DNA of 64,000 bases, taken from Trichoderma breve (taxonomy: Eukaryota > Ascomycota > Sordariomycetes > Hypocreales > Hypocreaceae). A program made the position numbers and the translations under genes. A model generated the notes under the pieces. That model was given only the letters and a program-made list of their open reading frames with translations. It did no database searches and was not told where the DNA came from. Below, piece after piece: positions 20,310-32,132 of this stretch. Numbering within the stretch: the stretch's first letter is position 1; every line of letters begins with the position of its first letter. The DNA is taken from NCBI RefSeq assembly GCF_028502605.1, contig NC_079237.1, forward strand, positions 930,001-994,000. Reading direction: 5' to 3'.

Positions 20310-22839
20310 ATGGCTGCGTTGTCAGCATCGCCTCCGATGTCACTCCGCAGACCCAATGGGCGTCCTGTGGCTTGTGACAACTGCAGATCCCGGAAAGTGG
20401 CTTGTGACCACCGACAACCTGTTTGTAAGCGATGCATTGACAGAGGGCAAGAAGCAGAGTGTGTCTATACCTCTTCAGTCCCTAGGAAGCGGCCGTTATC
20501 AAATCAGGCAACAACACGCGCTCCCGTGAACCAGCATGGAGCTCCGAGGACGGCCGGTCCGTCGCCGGGTCATCGGCTTGGGTCCGCCGAGGACGACCGA
20601 GCTCTTCGCCGTGCAGAGTTCCGGCGGCAGGCTCACATTGATATTCACGGTAGCAGCACAAAGGTGTCGTCATCACCCCTGGAAACTCATCATCGCGTCT
20701 ATTCCATTGAGTCACCTGTTGATCCTAATGGTCACCGTCACCAATCAATCAACCATGACTTCGCTCCTTCGGTGACGACGACTCCAGGGGGTCATCTGCC
20801 GTCGGATAGGGCATCTACGCCTTTGGACCAGGCATCAGGGTACCTGGGCTTCACCAGCTATTCGTCAGTCTTTGAAGAGACCGAGAATAGTCTTTCTATG
20901 CTTCAGGGGTTTCACGCATGGTTGCCCCAGCCAACAAACACTAGGCTAAGACAGAACCCCGATCAGATTCCAAGGTACCTCTGCTCGCCGACAAAGGAAA
21001 TGTGCCTAGTTGTGCTTAGGGGCATACCATCTCCAAATACTGGCCAATTCGAGATTATCAAGGACTCTCCATTCTTCCGAGATGGTTGGCTCAGGGTGAC
21101 GGCACAACGTGTGCTCTCGGATATACACGAAAGGTTCGGTTCATATCTCGGAAATTGCCGCGTGGATTCACAACTAGAAGACATTGCAGTTTTCTTGAGC
21201 GATAACACCACCAAGCCATTCATAGAGGGTGAACCAGATCCTGAGAAATGGATCGGTCAATTTACGGGGCCCAACTTGAGGTGGGAGTCACTTGGACTCA
21301 TCTTTGGCTACGGTGAACTATCCTTTTCGTACATCAGCAGATCTCAGGAAGGATTTGACAACGCTTCAGCAAAAGAGGAATGGCTAGAGATATCTCGCGT
21401 CTGCCTCGGTCTTTGCATGGATTTGAGCAGGAGATTTGCGTCGGCGAACAGCCTGTTAGCCCAGCTTGCACAGCGGCGAAGCACGCTGGAATCCATCCAC
21501 GCGGGAGATGCTAGTAAGTGGACTCCCTTATATTGATATTGTGATTTATGACTCCAAACCTCCGATATACGGTGCAAGCAGGCAGCTGACAGAGCAGGCT
21601 ATTCCACATGGAGGAGCGGAGCAGAGTCGGTGGCTTTGGCGACATTCCTTGGGATGCATGCCGAGTCGAATTCTCCATCCTACGAGCCGTCATTGGCCTC
21701 TGAGTCTCGACGGCGCCTTTTCGCGCAGATGTTTGTCGGGGAAAAGCACGCAGTCTTGTTCACGGGTCGGCCACCCAGACTCTCTCATCGTTATGCATTT
21801 ACACCCCTTCCCCTGGACTTGCGGGACGAGGATCTGCTCAAGGGGGGAGAGGCTCTTAGGGAGGCTGTGAAATCACTGGATGAGAACGGATGGAATACGA
21901 GCGGGAAGATGTATTCTGCTACTTTCACTCGAGCGAGATACATCATAGCGCTTATACAAGACGAGTTGGTTGAGATTGGAATAGGCAAAGTCAGACAGAA
22001 AGTTGCCGGCGCTCTTCTTCGGTAAGCACATACACACTCCCTCGGTACTCGCACTTCTATCCCGTCCTCAACCCCGCTGACCTATGATCATGTTTGCAGG
22101 GATCTCAAGGACCGGCACGTTGAGGCCGTGAAGGAATTCCCTGCGTCTTTAGCCTACAATCCCGCTGATTTTGCCGACCCCGATTCCAACGTGAATATGA
22201 TCTTTGCGCGAATTTTGCTGCAGCTGGAGCAGCTACAAAACCTTTTCCTCATCGAGAGGATGCTATCGAAGCACGGAGAGGTGGATGAAGGTGGAATATT
22301 GCTCATTGCCTTTCAGCTTGTCTCGTTGACGCTACTGTTTTGGACTCACAAGGACCGCTTTGCACCTTTTAGGAATGACTTTGAGTGGCTGGTGAGACAA
22401 ACAAGTTCCCCCTTTTCCACAACTCTTATTTCCAAGCCTAGACATATTTTACTTACACGCAGTTGTGTGGCGCTTTTAGGTCATGGCCTTTGCAACTCCC
22501 AGCGGTGGGATCCTCTGCATGGAGCTCCTCAACCCCACGTTCAAGGGAAGTCATCCGAAGAACCCCTCGATAACACGATCCAACATCATCCAGCATCTCA
22601 GCCTCCTCATCGGCTTTCTCGAGTGGATTGACCCGTCTAGGCCGAACGGCGATTTGTGTGCGACGGCCAGCGCCGTGATGAGGCGTGTGCTGGATCATGT
22701 CCTTAACGCGGCGAACGAGAACATGAGTTGGCGGCCGGAAGCGATGGAGGACATGCAGCTTGACCTCAGTCTTGAGCTTTTCGATACGTTTGATTGGATG
22801 AAACATGATGTGATGACGAGCCAAGTGATGGAGAACTGA
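20310..22839 (+). CDS. Zn(II)2Cys6 transcription factor
   Basis: Exons 20310-21513, 21598-22021, 22100-22391 and 22480-22839 give 759 residues. The binuclear zinc cluster lies at residues 22-51 (ACDNCRSRKVACDHRQPVC, then KRC and a last Cys), followed by a basic linker (VPRKRP). The middle region holds an acyl-CoA-N-acyltransferase-like or fungal-TF helical domain (EISRVCLGLCMDLSRRFAS, TTW-like STWRSGAESVALATFLGMHAE, FAQMFVGEKHAVLFTGRPPRLSHRY). The C-terminus is hydrophobic and helical. All introns are GT-AG and phases match. The target is unknown. A TATA-like box only 12 bp before the first ATG suggests that Met10 (20337) may be the true start, which would keep the zinc cluster whole. Confidence 0.85.
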
Positions 22840-23005
22840 GAGTTTATTGTTGCTAACGTTGAGGTGTTGCTTGTGTATGAACATGTTGAGATGAACATAC
22901 CTACGTCTATCTATACTACCCACGGTAAACATTACCTAACCAGATACAAACCTTCCGAAATAACATAAGGAATAGCTAAATGCACAGTAAATCAAACAAT
23001 ACCTT

Positions 23006-26000
23006 TCACCCCTTCACATACCACTGCTGAATAAAGTCAAAAGTCAAACCTCTCTCACAGAATCTTCTTCCCCAATCCATTGCCTTCCCCTTGGCCGCCG
23101 CAGCATGCTCCCCCCGGTGTGTTCGCGCAATAATAACGTTCTCACCCTTTGGCAGCACATCATGCGGCCACCTACCGTTCTGTCTGACGAATCTCATGTG
23201 GCTCCCCCCGCTAGGATCCTCTTTATATCCCAATGCCACCATCGCAAGCTTGAGTTGAGCGTAGGACACGGCTGCATTTGCGCTGCCGTGAACGTTGTAG
23301 ACTGCTTCTAGAGTGGCCCAGTCGCGTTTTTTAATAACACCTTTGGGTTGGCCGTCGGGAGCATTGGGGATTGGCTGGAGAGAAACGTTGGATAGAGCCT
23401 CGACCAGAGGGTCTACCAGAGCAGGCGGGATCTGGAATTGTTCGAGAGCAGAATGAAGTGACGTCGCCCATCGCGGATTGAACCTGCACATCTCCGCCAT
23501 AGTATCCCTGTTCGCCCGTAACGCTTCGTTGAAGGCATCTCTTTGCTGTTGGCGCTCCCTCTCACGAGCCGCGACGTTGCGATAGTCCAGCGGCTGACTC
23601 ACGAGCTGAACTTTTGCTCCCTTGCCTGAAATCTTTTCATCCAGGTTGATGGGCGTTTCTTTTACGCTGAAAACGTAGTCGGATCCAGATACGCCCATTG
23701 CCTTTTCGAGTCTGGAGATTGCTTCTTGGTTGGCCTTGAAGTCCTCCCCTTCGTCGTTCAGGGGGTATATGAACTTACAGAGCAGCGAGGCCCCAAACCT
23801 CTTGAGATCGCCTTTGGCATGCCCTATCGAGATTGATTCGTCCTTGAAGCCCTGAAGTTCATCGAAGAAGAGAAAAAGTCTTTTCAAGCGCTTCACAGGC
23901 ATTTTCTTTTCAAAGTCAAAATCGTCAAAATCGAAAAAGTTGATGGAAATATCTTTGCAGCCCAAGTCATAATACTCTCGGCGGACGCTCTCCCTCACGG
24001 CTGCGCCGCCGACTTTGTCCATGGCGGGCCACAAACACTCCAGGTGGTCAGCAAGCGAGGACAGCAGATTGAGATTGTCGATTGTGTCGTCCATTAAGTC
24101 TGTGAAGATGTGTTTTGTGCTGTCCGGATCGTGGGCCCGGGACATTGCTTGGAGATAGCCTGCCGCCTCTGTGATTCCGCAGTTTGTGCAGTTCAAAGCA
24201 TCGGATATGAAGTTGTCCATGCTGTTGAAGAAGAACATTCGAAGAATCTCATCTGCTGAGTATTCGTCAACGCGGAGCCATTGATTCCTGAATTTCGGCC
24301 AACAGTGCAGACTCCGCCCTCTATAGTGCCTCTTTTCTATGGTATTTTGGCGGCTTTGAGTTTCCTCCTGGGGTGGATCGACAGTAGCTACTTCAAACCC
24401 TGTATGATCGCCAGCATGAATAGCTTTCTTGCGAAACTCGTTGATGAAAAAGACGGCATCATACCGCAGTAAAACGACCAGAGACAGGTATTGTTCTGCC
24501 AGTACGGCGTGATCCCGTTTCGCCTTGTCAGAGAGAAAAATTGGAGGCCGCTGGAGCATTTTGGTTCCGTCTGTATCAGACTCGTCTTCTTTGCCGTAGT
24601 CTTCAAACGATTTTCTCATCGTGACTTGGAATTCCCGAATGCGGATGTAGATGGAGTGCCACATGTGGAATTCGAAGACTGATCGCCTCAGCACACCCCT
24701 TATGAGATCAAAATAGAGAATATGCCGGTAATCCTCCTCCACGTATTTCTCCACGTATATGGAAGCAGGGCTACGTTCATTGGCCTTTGTCTCGTCCCCC
24801 TGTATCTCGATATTTGCCCAATGGTGCTCTTTGAGTGTATGAATACAACCAAAGAAATACTCTGGGTCGCTGGAGAGCGCCTGGATATGTTTGTCAGCGA
24901 CTTCCATCTTAAATTCGAGATCTTGCAAGTATCTTGGGGAAATTTGTATCGGCGGAGGGAGGAAAGCCTGCTGCTTAGTAAAATCGAACCAATTGGCCAA
25001 AGCCCTCTGTTTGATGACTTCGATTGAGGCTCTTGAACTGCGAAATTTGCGTTCTTGTTCTCCTGGTGTTTTGGGCGTCGTGATGGGGAGCTTTGCCTCG
25101 CAGCAGATAAATCCAAGGAGGTGCCTAAGGTAGTGATAATTAGCTCGCTGACTTTGGAGCATGATCCAAGCTTCGGATGCTCCAAACAACTGGCCTTGGT
25201 GCCAAAGACGATCATATTCTTCCTTGCTCTCACCCGAAATTTCAGCATTCGGACGACTAGCCCACCCTTTCCACAGTTTTGGACGATACCCCTTTTCAGA
25301 ACCAGATCCGGAGACGTCAAAGCTGACCATGCGGTTTGGTAGCAAGGGGCCTGTCAGATGATTAGTTCGTCTGCCAATGAAAGTCATATTATTGTCCATT
25401 TTTGCAAACACAGACGGATGTAGCCGGCCTCGATAGTGGATGAAGGAAAGTAGACAATCAGGATCTTGCAACTCGCACGAGGCTATGTGAGGGGCCAAGA
25501 ACAAGATCCGTTGTTTCTTATAAAACTCGCGTGACTCCTCATCATTGTATTGAACGCCCAGGCACTCACATTCGCACCGCTCAGGCTCCTCTTCATCTGG
25601 TTGGTCGTTGAAAAAGTTGTAACGATGGGAATAATGGGCAACATAGTGATCTCGGCCATCTTCCGGACTATGTATATACCCCATCAAGAAGTATTCGCAC
25701 ATGAAGGAAAAAGGGAGCCTTCGAGTCTTCTCATACTCAGGATAGTTAGGAACGTCAATCTCAAAATCGGATTCGATAGAGTCAGACTTCATAAACATCT
25801 TGATGTCGTCGGCACAGTCGTTGAATGTCTTGACAGTGCGTTTCCAACTTTGTTGTATGCCAGCATACAATATGTTGGTATCTCGAGTCTCTTGTTTCTC
25901 TATACCTAGAGAGAAGCGGAGGATCCAGTCGCGGATGGCATCCTCATGATTTCTGACTAAAGACTGGATTTCTTTCCAATTCTTGTATATGTCAGCAGTC

Positions 26001-26302
26001 ATTGCATTCATGGACTTTTCGTAGTCTTGGAGACGTGGAACTGGGCCGCCTGGGGGCCATCGCGTGCATATACCCCAACCCCAGAGGACCATGACATCTT
26101 TTGTGAACTCTCGAGGTCCATCGGGCTCCTCTTCCATTTCGCGGGCAAGCTCCTCCTCTATTGTCCTCATTTCATGCTTCGTACGCATAGAGGCTGGGAA
26201 GAAGACTGGATCGGCAAGCCGGCGGTTTTTACCCAAGTAGATATCGTGGGCCTCAGACCGATAATTTGGGGGAGGTTCTTCTGGAGGAGGTTCAGCGGCC
26301 AT
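23006..26302 (-). CDS. Large fungal orphan protein with a HicA-like C-terminal domain
   Basis: Single exon, 1098 residues from the ATG at 26302 (ATC-ATG-G context); the open frame continues upstream only from a TTG. I do not recognise a named function. It resembles a set of long uncharacterised filamentous-fungal proteins. Visible parts are an acidic N-terminus with EEPPPNY, a long helical middle with several His/Trp blocks, a CTNCG pair near the middle and a basic AARERERQQQRDAF helix. The last 85 residues start YAQLKLAMVALGYKED and continue with GGSHMRF (His1035) and THRGEH (1061-1066). That order (helix, G-S-H-x-x-F strand, His-containing strand, helix with GRR) resembles the dsRBD-like HicA mRNA-interferase fold. 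RNA binding or cleavage is an inference only. Confidence 0.7.
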   Translation of the reverse strand: MAAEPPPEEPPPNYRSEAHDIYLGKNRRLADPVFFPASMRTKHEMRTIEEELAREMEEEPDGPREFTKDVMVLWGWGICTRWPPGGPVPRLQDYEKSMNAMTADIYKNWKEIQSLVRNHEDAIRDWILRFSLGIEKQETRDTNILYAGIQQSWKRTVKTFNDCADDIKMFMKSDSIESDFEIDVPNYPEYEKTRRLPFSFMCEYFLMGYIHSPEDGRDHYVAHYSHRYNFFNDQPDEEEPERCECECLGVQYNDEESREFYKKQRILFLAPHIASCELQDPDCLLSFIHYRGRLHPSVFAKMDNNMTFIGRRTNHLTGPLLPNRMVSFDVSGSGSEKGYRPKLWKGWASRPNAEISGESKEEYDRLWHQGQLFGASEAWIMLQSQRANYHYLRHLLGFICCEAKLPITTPKTPGEQERKFRSSRASIEVIKQRALANWFDFTKQQAFLPPPIQISPRYLQDLEFKMEVADKHIQALSSDPEYFFGCIHTLKEHHWANIEIQGDETKANERSPASIYVEKYVEEDYRHILYFDLIRGVLRRSVFEFHMWHSIYIRIREFQVTMRKSFEDYGKEDESDTDGTKMLQRPPIFLSDKAKRDHAVLAEQYLSLVVLLRYDAVFFINEFRKKAIHAGDHTGFEVATVDPPQEETQSRQNTIEKRHYRGRSLHCWPKFRNQWLRVDEYSADEILRMFFFNSMDNFISDALNCTNCGITEAAGYLQAMSRAHDPDSTKHIFTDLMDDTIDNLNLLSSLADHLECLWPAMDKVGGAAVRESVRREYYDLGCKDISINFFDFDDFDFEKKMPVKRLKRLFLFFDELQGFKDESISIGHAKGDLKRFGASLLCKFIYPLNDEGEDFKANQEAISRLEKAMGVSGSDYVFSVKETPINLDEKISGKGAKVQLVSQPLDYRNVAARERERQQQRDAFNEALRANRDTMAEMCRFNPRWATSLHSALEQFQIPPALVDPLVEALSNVSLQPIPNAPDGQPKGVIKKRDWATLEAVYNVHGSANAAVSYAQLKLAMVALGYKEDPSGGSHMRFVRQNGRWPHDVLPKGENVIIARTHRGEHAAAAKGKAMDWGRRFCERGLTFDFIQQWYVKG

Positions 26303-27082
26303 GATGAAGTTGCTCAGACAAGTTGTATAGTGGTGAGAAGTGGTATTTGGCGACAAGCTGGGATTTGGTTTATGGGTAGCATTATGATAATAGAGCGGTA
26401 AGGAGACAGATATATATACTCATAGACTAACAAGGAAGTAGTAATGCTGGGCTGGTGAACGAAACGCAGCATCATTTGCGGTTAATGCCCGTCTCGGAGT
26501 TGTTCGTGTACACACCGAGGTAAGTGGTCATTAATCAGCACCGAACAGTTTTGGAGGCCAAAGTGAATCAAGCAATGTAGTCGTGAGATTAAGCTGTTAG
26601 ATATTTTTATATCACTTTTGCATTCACTTTCTCTTCTGGCTGAGAGTGTTCATTCTGACATGTTAGTGAGACGAAAGGCAGTCCCAGAGTGGAGATGATG
26701 ACTCGTCGGGAAGATGTACATTTCTGAGGAGAATTTGAAAAGAGCTATTGGATGAAAATAAAATCATTATTTCATATTCAACTGAGATTCAAAAAAGAAG
26801 TAATTCTCGAACAGTGCGAGAAGAATCCAAGTAGAAGAGCAAGTGCTCAATCTCAATCTTGCGTCGATGAGAAGTGCACGTGATTAGTCATCATCTCTCA
26901 CTCACCCTTGGTTCAATCTTGGACCAGTGAATGAAGTGAGCTGCCCTTTGCTCACCTCACATTGAACCGCCTTTTCTCATATGAATGGCCAAGCAACGCG
27001 TTGAATAATGACGAACCGCCTCTAAGAATAGCTTCTACCTCATATTGAACCATTTTGCCTACATAAACGCGCGCTTCCAGAC
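26303..27082. promoter_or_regulatory. Divergent promoter region, orphan gene and FTA1
   Basis: A 780-bp spacer between outward-facing starts. AT-rich runs occur around 26590-26790. A TATATATACT motif near 26411-26420 could serve the minus-strand orphan. No gene was recognised. Confidence 0.45.
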
Positions 27083-28366
27083 ATGGCGCGCCAAAAGGCT
27101 CAAACTGCTGGGCCTGTTTCGGCTCAACAACAAACTGCATCTGAGCGAGCCCAGGACGGCGATTCTGTTCAACTTCAAGTCCCGCAGTTCTTCAACACGA
27201 CTTTTTCAACTCACCGCGTGTCTCCGCTCTATATTGGCACTCAGAAGCTGGACCAAACTCGCCTTGACCGCCTTGCTCACCGGCTCCGTGACACGCTCGT
27301 TGGCGATGTGGTTCGCGGCGTTCAGATAGGGCTCGAGGCCACGGACACGCCAATGGGCCAGGTTGGACCGCTCAAGGCCGTGACTTTTCGTTGGTTTCAG
27401 GCGACGGATATTCTGGGTGACAAAAGTTCCGAGAGCTGGGGCGAGCTGTCAGATGAGCAGGCCAGGGGACTCTGGATCGAGCTGCGGCATGAGAATGCTG
27501 CCTATGTCGCACTGTTGCTGCCTGGATTCTCACAAAAACAAAAGGCTATCACCACTCCGGCTGCCTCAATGTGGAGCATGGACATAGATCAGCCTGAGAT
27601 TGGCGAGGCTGACAGCAGCCAGTTCCTTCGCTTGCCTCTGTTGCTCCTTCGGATGCCCCAGCCTCTCAAGGCAGTCATCGGAGAATGGCTGTCAACAACG
27701 TTCGACTGCCGTGTCACTAAACTGAACTTGGGCACTCGAACTTTGGTTGGTGTACTAGAGGGCTGGATTCAAGAAACTGGACTACCTCGAGCAGAGTCCG
27801 ATCTTGTGTTGACTCTAGCGTTCAATGTGCCAGTAACAGACAAAGGCAGAGAAGCCATACCTCCCCTAAGCGGGGATCTAGGCAACGACGACGAAGATGG
27901 AGATCAGGAGGCATCTGCTCCTGGACTACGGAGTATGGAAATATGCATCTCGGCATCGGATCTGCGTCGCTTCCTACGAGCTGGGAAGACGTTGCTGAAA
28001 TCTAAGCGGACAAGTTCTAAAACATCTTCAAATACGCCATCATGGGAACATGACGACCGAGAACGGCGCAGGCTCGCCGGTCCGCACATGGACGACGGGT
28101 GGGGGTGGCTAAAAAATAAAGAAGGGCAGTCGTACCCGTTGATGGAAGCTTTGGCGAATCATTTAGACCATCACATGGCGCTGAATCTGTTCCATCCAGG
28201 GGTTCGCATCACTCAGGTCTCATGCGGAGGCTTTGTCCTCTCGCAGTCTCGGATCAAAATTGTAAAATCTGGTGATGTAACTGATGACCTCTCCAGAGCA
28301 GCCTGGATGTTTGTTACGTTGCTGGGAGAAAGGGTTCGGAGCGATGGGATTTCTTTGGTGACTTGA
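27083..28366 (+). CDS. FTA1: Inner-kinetochore Sim4-complex subunit Fta1 (CENP-L family)
   Basis: Single exon, 427 residues. The conserved start of the domain is PQFFNTTFSTHRVSPLYIGTQKLDQTRLDRLAHRLRDTLVGDVVRGVQIGL, typical of the fungal Fta1/CENP-L family. Further conserved parts are LRLPLLLLRMPQPLKAVIGEWLSTTFDCRVTKLNL and the C-terminal LANHLDHHMALNLFHPGVRITQVSCGGFVLS. CENP-L with CENP-N recognises the CENP-A nucleosome and links it to the rest of the CCAN; the budding yeast counterpart is Iml3. An acidic insert (DLGNDDEDGDQE) and a Ser/Lys-rich loop lie near the centre. The start ATG is the first in frame. Confidence 0.85.
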   Translation: MARQKAQTAGPVSAQQQTASERAQDGDSVQLQVPQFFNTTFSTHRVSPLYIGTQKLDQTRLDRLAHRLRDTLVGDVVRGVQIGLEATDTPMGQVGPLKAVTFRWFQATDILGDKSSESWGELSDEQARGLWIELRHENAAYVALLLPGFSQKQKAITTPAASMWSMDIDQPEIGEADSSQFLRLPLLLLRMPQPLKAVIGEWLSTTFDCRVTKLNLGTRTLVGVLEGWIQETGLPRAESDLVLTLAFNVPVTDKGREAIPPLSGDLGNDDEDGDQEASAPGLRSMEICISASDLRRFLRAGKTLLKSKRTSSKTSSNTPSWEHDDRERRRLAGPHMDDGWGWLKNKEGQSYPLMEALANHLDHHMALNLFHPGVRITQVSCGGFVLSQSRIKIVKSGDVTDDLSRAAWMFVTLLGERVRSDGISLVT

Positions 28367-31322
28367 TCATCGCGGCTGAGAAATGCAGGCTACTATGTCT
28401 GCATCACCCATATTTACCATCGAGTCGCATGAGAGCTTTGAAGCTCAATATTCATTACTCGGAGCATATGCAGATTGTTGTTGGTCATCTGAAGAGCTAC
28501 GTGGCTAAACTGCATTTGTAGTCCAGGCAACGATGCCTGTAATCTGCCATAAGCGTGCCTAGAGCTAAGGAAGCTCAAGCATTGTTGAGACCGTGTCGAG
28601 CGGATCTGCATACAAACACCGTCTGAGTGGGTCGCTTCAGTCGGAATCTGGTCCATCTCTTGCGACATGACCGGAAATGATAGAGCAGCACAATACTGCC
28701 GTTTGAGAGATAGGAATTCGGTCGTTGTGCAGTCGAACTCGCGATACTCTTCTAAAGCTCGCAATGGTGTTGCTGGAAAAATGGCAACTTGGATGCCGGC
28801 TTGGCAAGGCAAATAGGAGAAATAGGTTTAGTGCTGAATCCTGGCTGGGGGAAACTTGGAAGCGTTGAACAAACAAACTCCATGCCTAGCTAGTCATCAA
28901 TAGGGGAAGCAAGACGATAATACTGACATGTATAAATCAAGTTTTGGTACATAAGCAACACTTGTTATCTATTCTCGTTCGGAGTTGGTCCGTAACATGC
29001 CTGTAACCGTTCATCTATATGTTAGGCCGAATTCCGTGACCAAGCATGGGAGGCATCGAAAATTCTCTAGAATGGAACCGTCAGATGCAGCGACGGTTCA
29101 TGGTGTGTTACATTTGACGCTAAACCGCCGCTCCTAATTAATGACTTGTCAGATAGATTTAGGGCAGGCAGTAGTGCTAATTGCTAGCATTAGTCCAGTA
29201 GTTTTTCCGAATCTGAGGGAAGAGACATGAATAGAAGAAGAGAGAAGAAAAGGGGAGTGGCAACATGAGGCTCTTCTGAGCTTCAACGTCTTCTTGTTCC
29301 CCTGGGCTGTGGTGGCATATACGAGAATAAGGGACCGGCTAAACGCCAAAGCACCCAGCAGGAGGATGGGCTTATTAGCCGTGGTGGTGATACATAGTGT
29401 GGCCATACATCAAGATGAATGGTCAACTGCAGCTACCGCCATCCAATGCCGTAGTACCCATGATGCCAATCTCACGATGCACTTGTGGTGTTTTGATTTT
29501 TGCAAAATTTCCTGCATGAAATTGCCAAGAAATCGAGACCAAGCCAAGACGCCAAGGCGGGAGGCCAAGCCTCTACTGCTGAATCCGCGGATCCCGTTGG
29601 CTCCAGCCTCGCTGCCAAGACCCCAGATTCAGAGCTCAGGAACGGCCCAGCGATCACACCTGCTCGATCCAGGGTTCAGGACTTTTGCAGCTTCCTCTCC
29701 TCAGGCATCGATCCCCTTTGCTTCTTCTTTTCACTCTCTCTCTTATTTGGAATACACATGTGAACAACTAGAACCTGCGGCGGAATCGTTGCCACCCCCG
29801 ACAGCCGCAGATCCGTGTTATCTCCATCATCTGGCTTTCCCAGTGCCGTCCACGGAGTGCAACTGAGGGCCGCATGGAGGCAGACTTCAACGGAAATGCG
29901 GCATCACAGCATCGTCTGATAGGCTCATCGCGTCGGCCTACCCTCCCCCAAAACCGCCAGGGCTGTGAGAAATCGCACAGTACTAAAGCACTCGTATGGC
30001 AAAGCCGCAAGTCCAACCGACTCGAATTGCCTGGTACGGTACGCAGCACGGAGTACGGAGTACAGGCTGTCTAATCTCCACTGCTTCGTATTAGGTATTA
30101 CTGCACTATCATCTACTCGGTGCATCGGTACCACATCGGCGTGTTTCTGTTGAGTTCTTTTCTCCTCTCTCCTTCTCGTCGCAGTCGCAGACAAATTGCA
30201 AGTCGAGATGAGGAGTTACACAAGCATCTCGCATCCTTGCACGGAGCAGATCGAGATACGCTCGAGCCGTGGGTTGAACAAGATGGAGCACAGGGAGTGA
30301 ACGCCCCAAGAAAGGAGAGCGACAGAAATGGCAACAAACGCCAGGGTCTTGGTCGTGACACACACTCTTGGGCCAGAGTGGCTGCATTCTTTGGGCTAGG
30401 TGGCATGGATTACAGTTGGCGCCAGGCCAACTCCGCATGTCCAGTAGCTGCCTCACCTCACCTCTCGCCGGATGACGGAACCGAAGGCCGTAATCGCCTT
30501 GGAAAACCGTTAACCGACTGAATCATGACCGCCAACTAACGAGCCACTAACAACCAGAGCCAGTGTTTAATAATACTAGTCACGAGCCTCGAAGCAGATC
30601 CATCATGGAGGAAAATCCTCAGTGCGGAGTGCAATTAGCATCTCATTTCTCGACAGCGTCGGATTTGATGATCCAAGCTCCGACGCAGAGACGCGCCACG
30701 AAGCCGATGCCGCCATGGTCGTCACCACGCTTCGCGCCTATTTGCTGCCTTGGCTGACATTGTACCCTCCTGAGGCATCTTGAGAATACAAGCACGGGAA
30801 CAGTAATAACGATAGGGACAAGACCCGGAATTCCAAGTTCTAGCAGCCCTAAACTCATGTTATGCACCAATACCATTGTGTCGACCCGACCCACCCCGGC
30901 ATTGCTGCAGCCGGCTACACGGCTCGGCCCAACACTAGGACCCTTGCTCAGAAAGCTTCCTGAGGAAGAAATAGTAATTTCACGGTGCTAGTTGGTGGAC
31001 TGTCAAGTACAAGATGATCTGCTGTCAACGACTAGACTAAAAGCCAAGCGAGCCCCGATTAGCCTGCCATCCATTCTCACCCTTCCTCTCCGTAGCTCAG
31101 AAATGATGCTGCTATTCCGATATAAATGAACTAGGTCCGCTGCCATACGGACTAGTTGGACGTTTGGACCAAAGTGTCGCAGGACTCGCGTTATACTTGA
31201 TCATCGCCACCTCTCCTTTTGCCCGCCATCAACGACAAGCCGAGACCAAGGAGCTTGACAAAGTGCACCCCATACTAATATCAAGTCGCAAGCGAAGCCA
31301 GGAATAGTTCACTTACATCGCC
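28367..31322. other. 2.96-kb intergenic region without a recognisable gene
   Basis: Open frames here (28414-28812 minus, 29294-29866 plus, 30120-30521 plus) mostly lack an ATG start and have no family-like sequence. A tandem CGGAGTA motif at 30048-30062 is a common ascomycete promoter-region oligomer. The last few hundred bases should contain the promoter of the oxidoreductase gene. Confidence 0.4.
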
Positions 31323-32132
31323 ATGAAAGTTCTTGTTTTTGGAGCGACTGGCAATGCCGGCAAGGAAATCGTCAACCATTGCTTTGCCGATGAGCGCATC
31401 ACCAAGGTTGTCATCTTCACGAGGAAAGCGGTCCCGATAGATATCGAAAGCCACCCCAAAGCCGAGGTCGTCATGCACCAAGATTTTTCACAATATCCTG
31501 AGGATATGATGCGCAGACTGGAGGGTGCCGAAGTGTGCTTATGGTGAGGAATTTCCGAACGTGGAGAATGACACCTATAGCTATCAACATCGCAAATAAA
31601 CGCTTCAGCTTGATCTTGTGTGCTAGGGCGTCTACTTCATTACTTGATCACCTCCTTTTACTAATACCGAAACCTTAGGGCCATTGGAGGGAGAATCAAC
31701 CAGTTCAACAACGACAAAGAATTGTGCCGCAAAGTGAGCGTAGAGTTCACACTAGCGGCGGCAAATGCGATGCTGAAATACCTGGCCGACAAAGTTCCCA
31801 CGGGCAAGAAATTCCGATTTGTCTTTTGCAGCGGCAAATACTCGGAATGGAACCAGAAGAGGCCCCTTTTGTTCATGGCAGACTCTCGTCGCATCAAAGG
31901 AGAGGTTGAGAAAGGCTTGTGCGACCTTGCTGATGCAAACGCCGACAAGTTCGAGACATGGATCCTGCGACCTTCCGGCTTCATCGAACCCAATGCACCA
32001 CTCTCCAAAAGGCTTGTCGGCAACCTCTACGGCGCCATCACAACCACTCAAGTTGGCAAAACCATGGTCAAGGTGGCTTGCGAAGGTTGGAAGGACAGGA
32101 TTATTGAGAACGACGCGCTTCTCAAGATGTAA
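31323..32132 (+). CDS. NAD(P)-binding Rossmann-fold protein (atypical SDR / NmrA-like)
   Basis: Exons 31323-31543 and 31679-32132 give 224 residues. The N-terminus KVLVFGATGNAGKEIV carries the nucleotide-binding GxTGxxG motif of atypical short-chain dehydrogenases. Next come VVIFTRK and, across the intron, EVCLWAIGGR, the usual fourth strand with a bound-cofactor loop. A hydrophobic helix (EFTLAAANAMLKYLAD), FRFVFCSGKYSEW and WILRPSGFIEPNAP follow; the last is the typical RPxxF block. No classical YxxxK catalytic pair is evident, so it may be a redox sensor or an isomerase-like enzyme rather than an alcohol dehydrogenase. The GT-AG intron is in phase 2. The substrate is unknown. Confidence 0.78.

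Noticed and set aside
28414..28812. 132-codon minus-strand frame after FTA1
   Set aside because: It starts with TTG only and has no family-like content.
29294..29866. 190-codon plus-strand frame
   Set aside because: No convincing start context or domain; composition like random intergenic sequence.
30041..30066. Tandem CGGAGTA as a possible repeat element
   Set aside because: Only about two copies, and the oligomer is widespread in ascomycete intergenic DNA.
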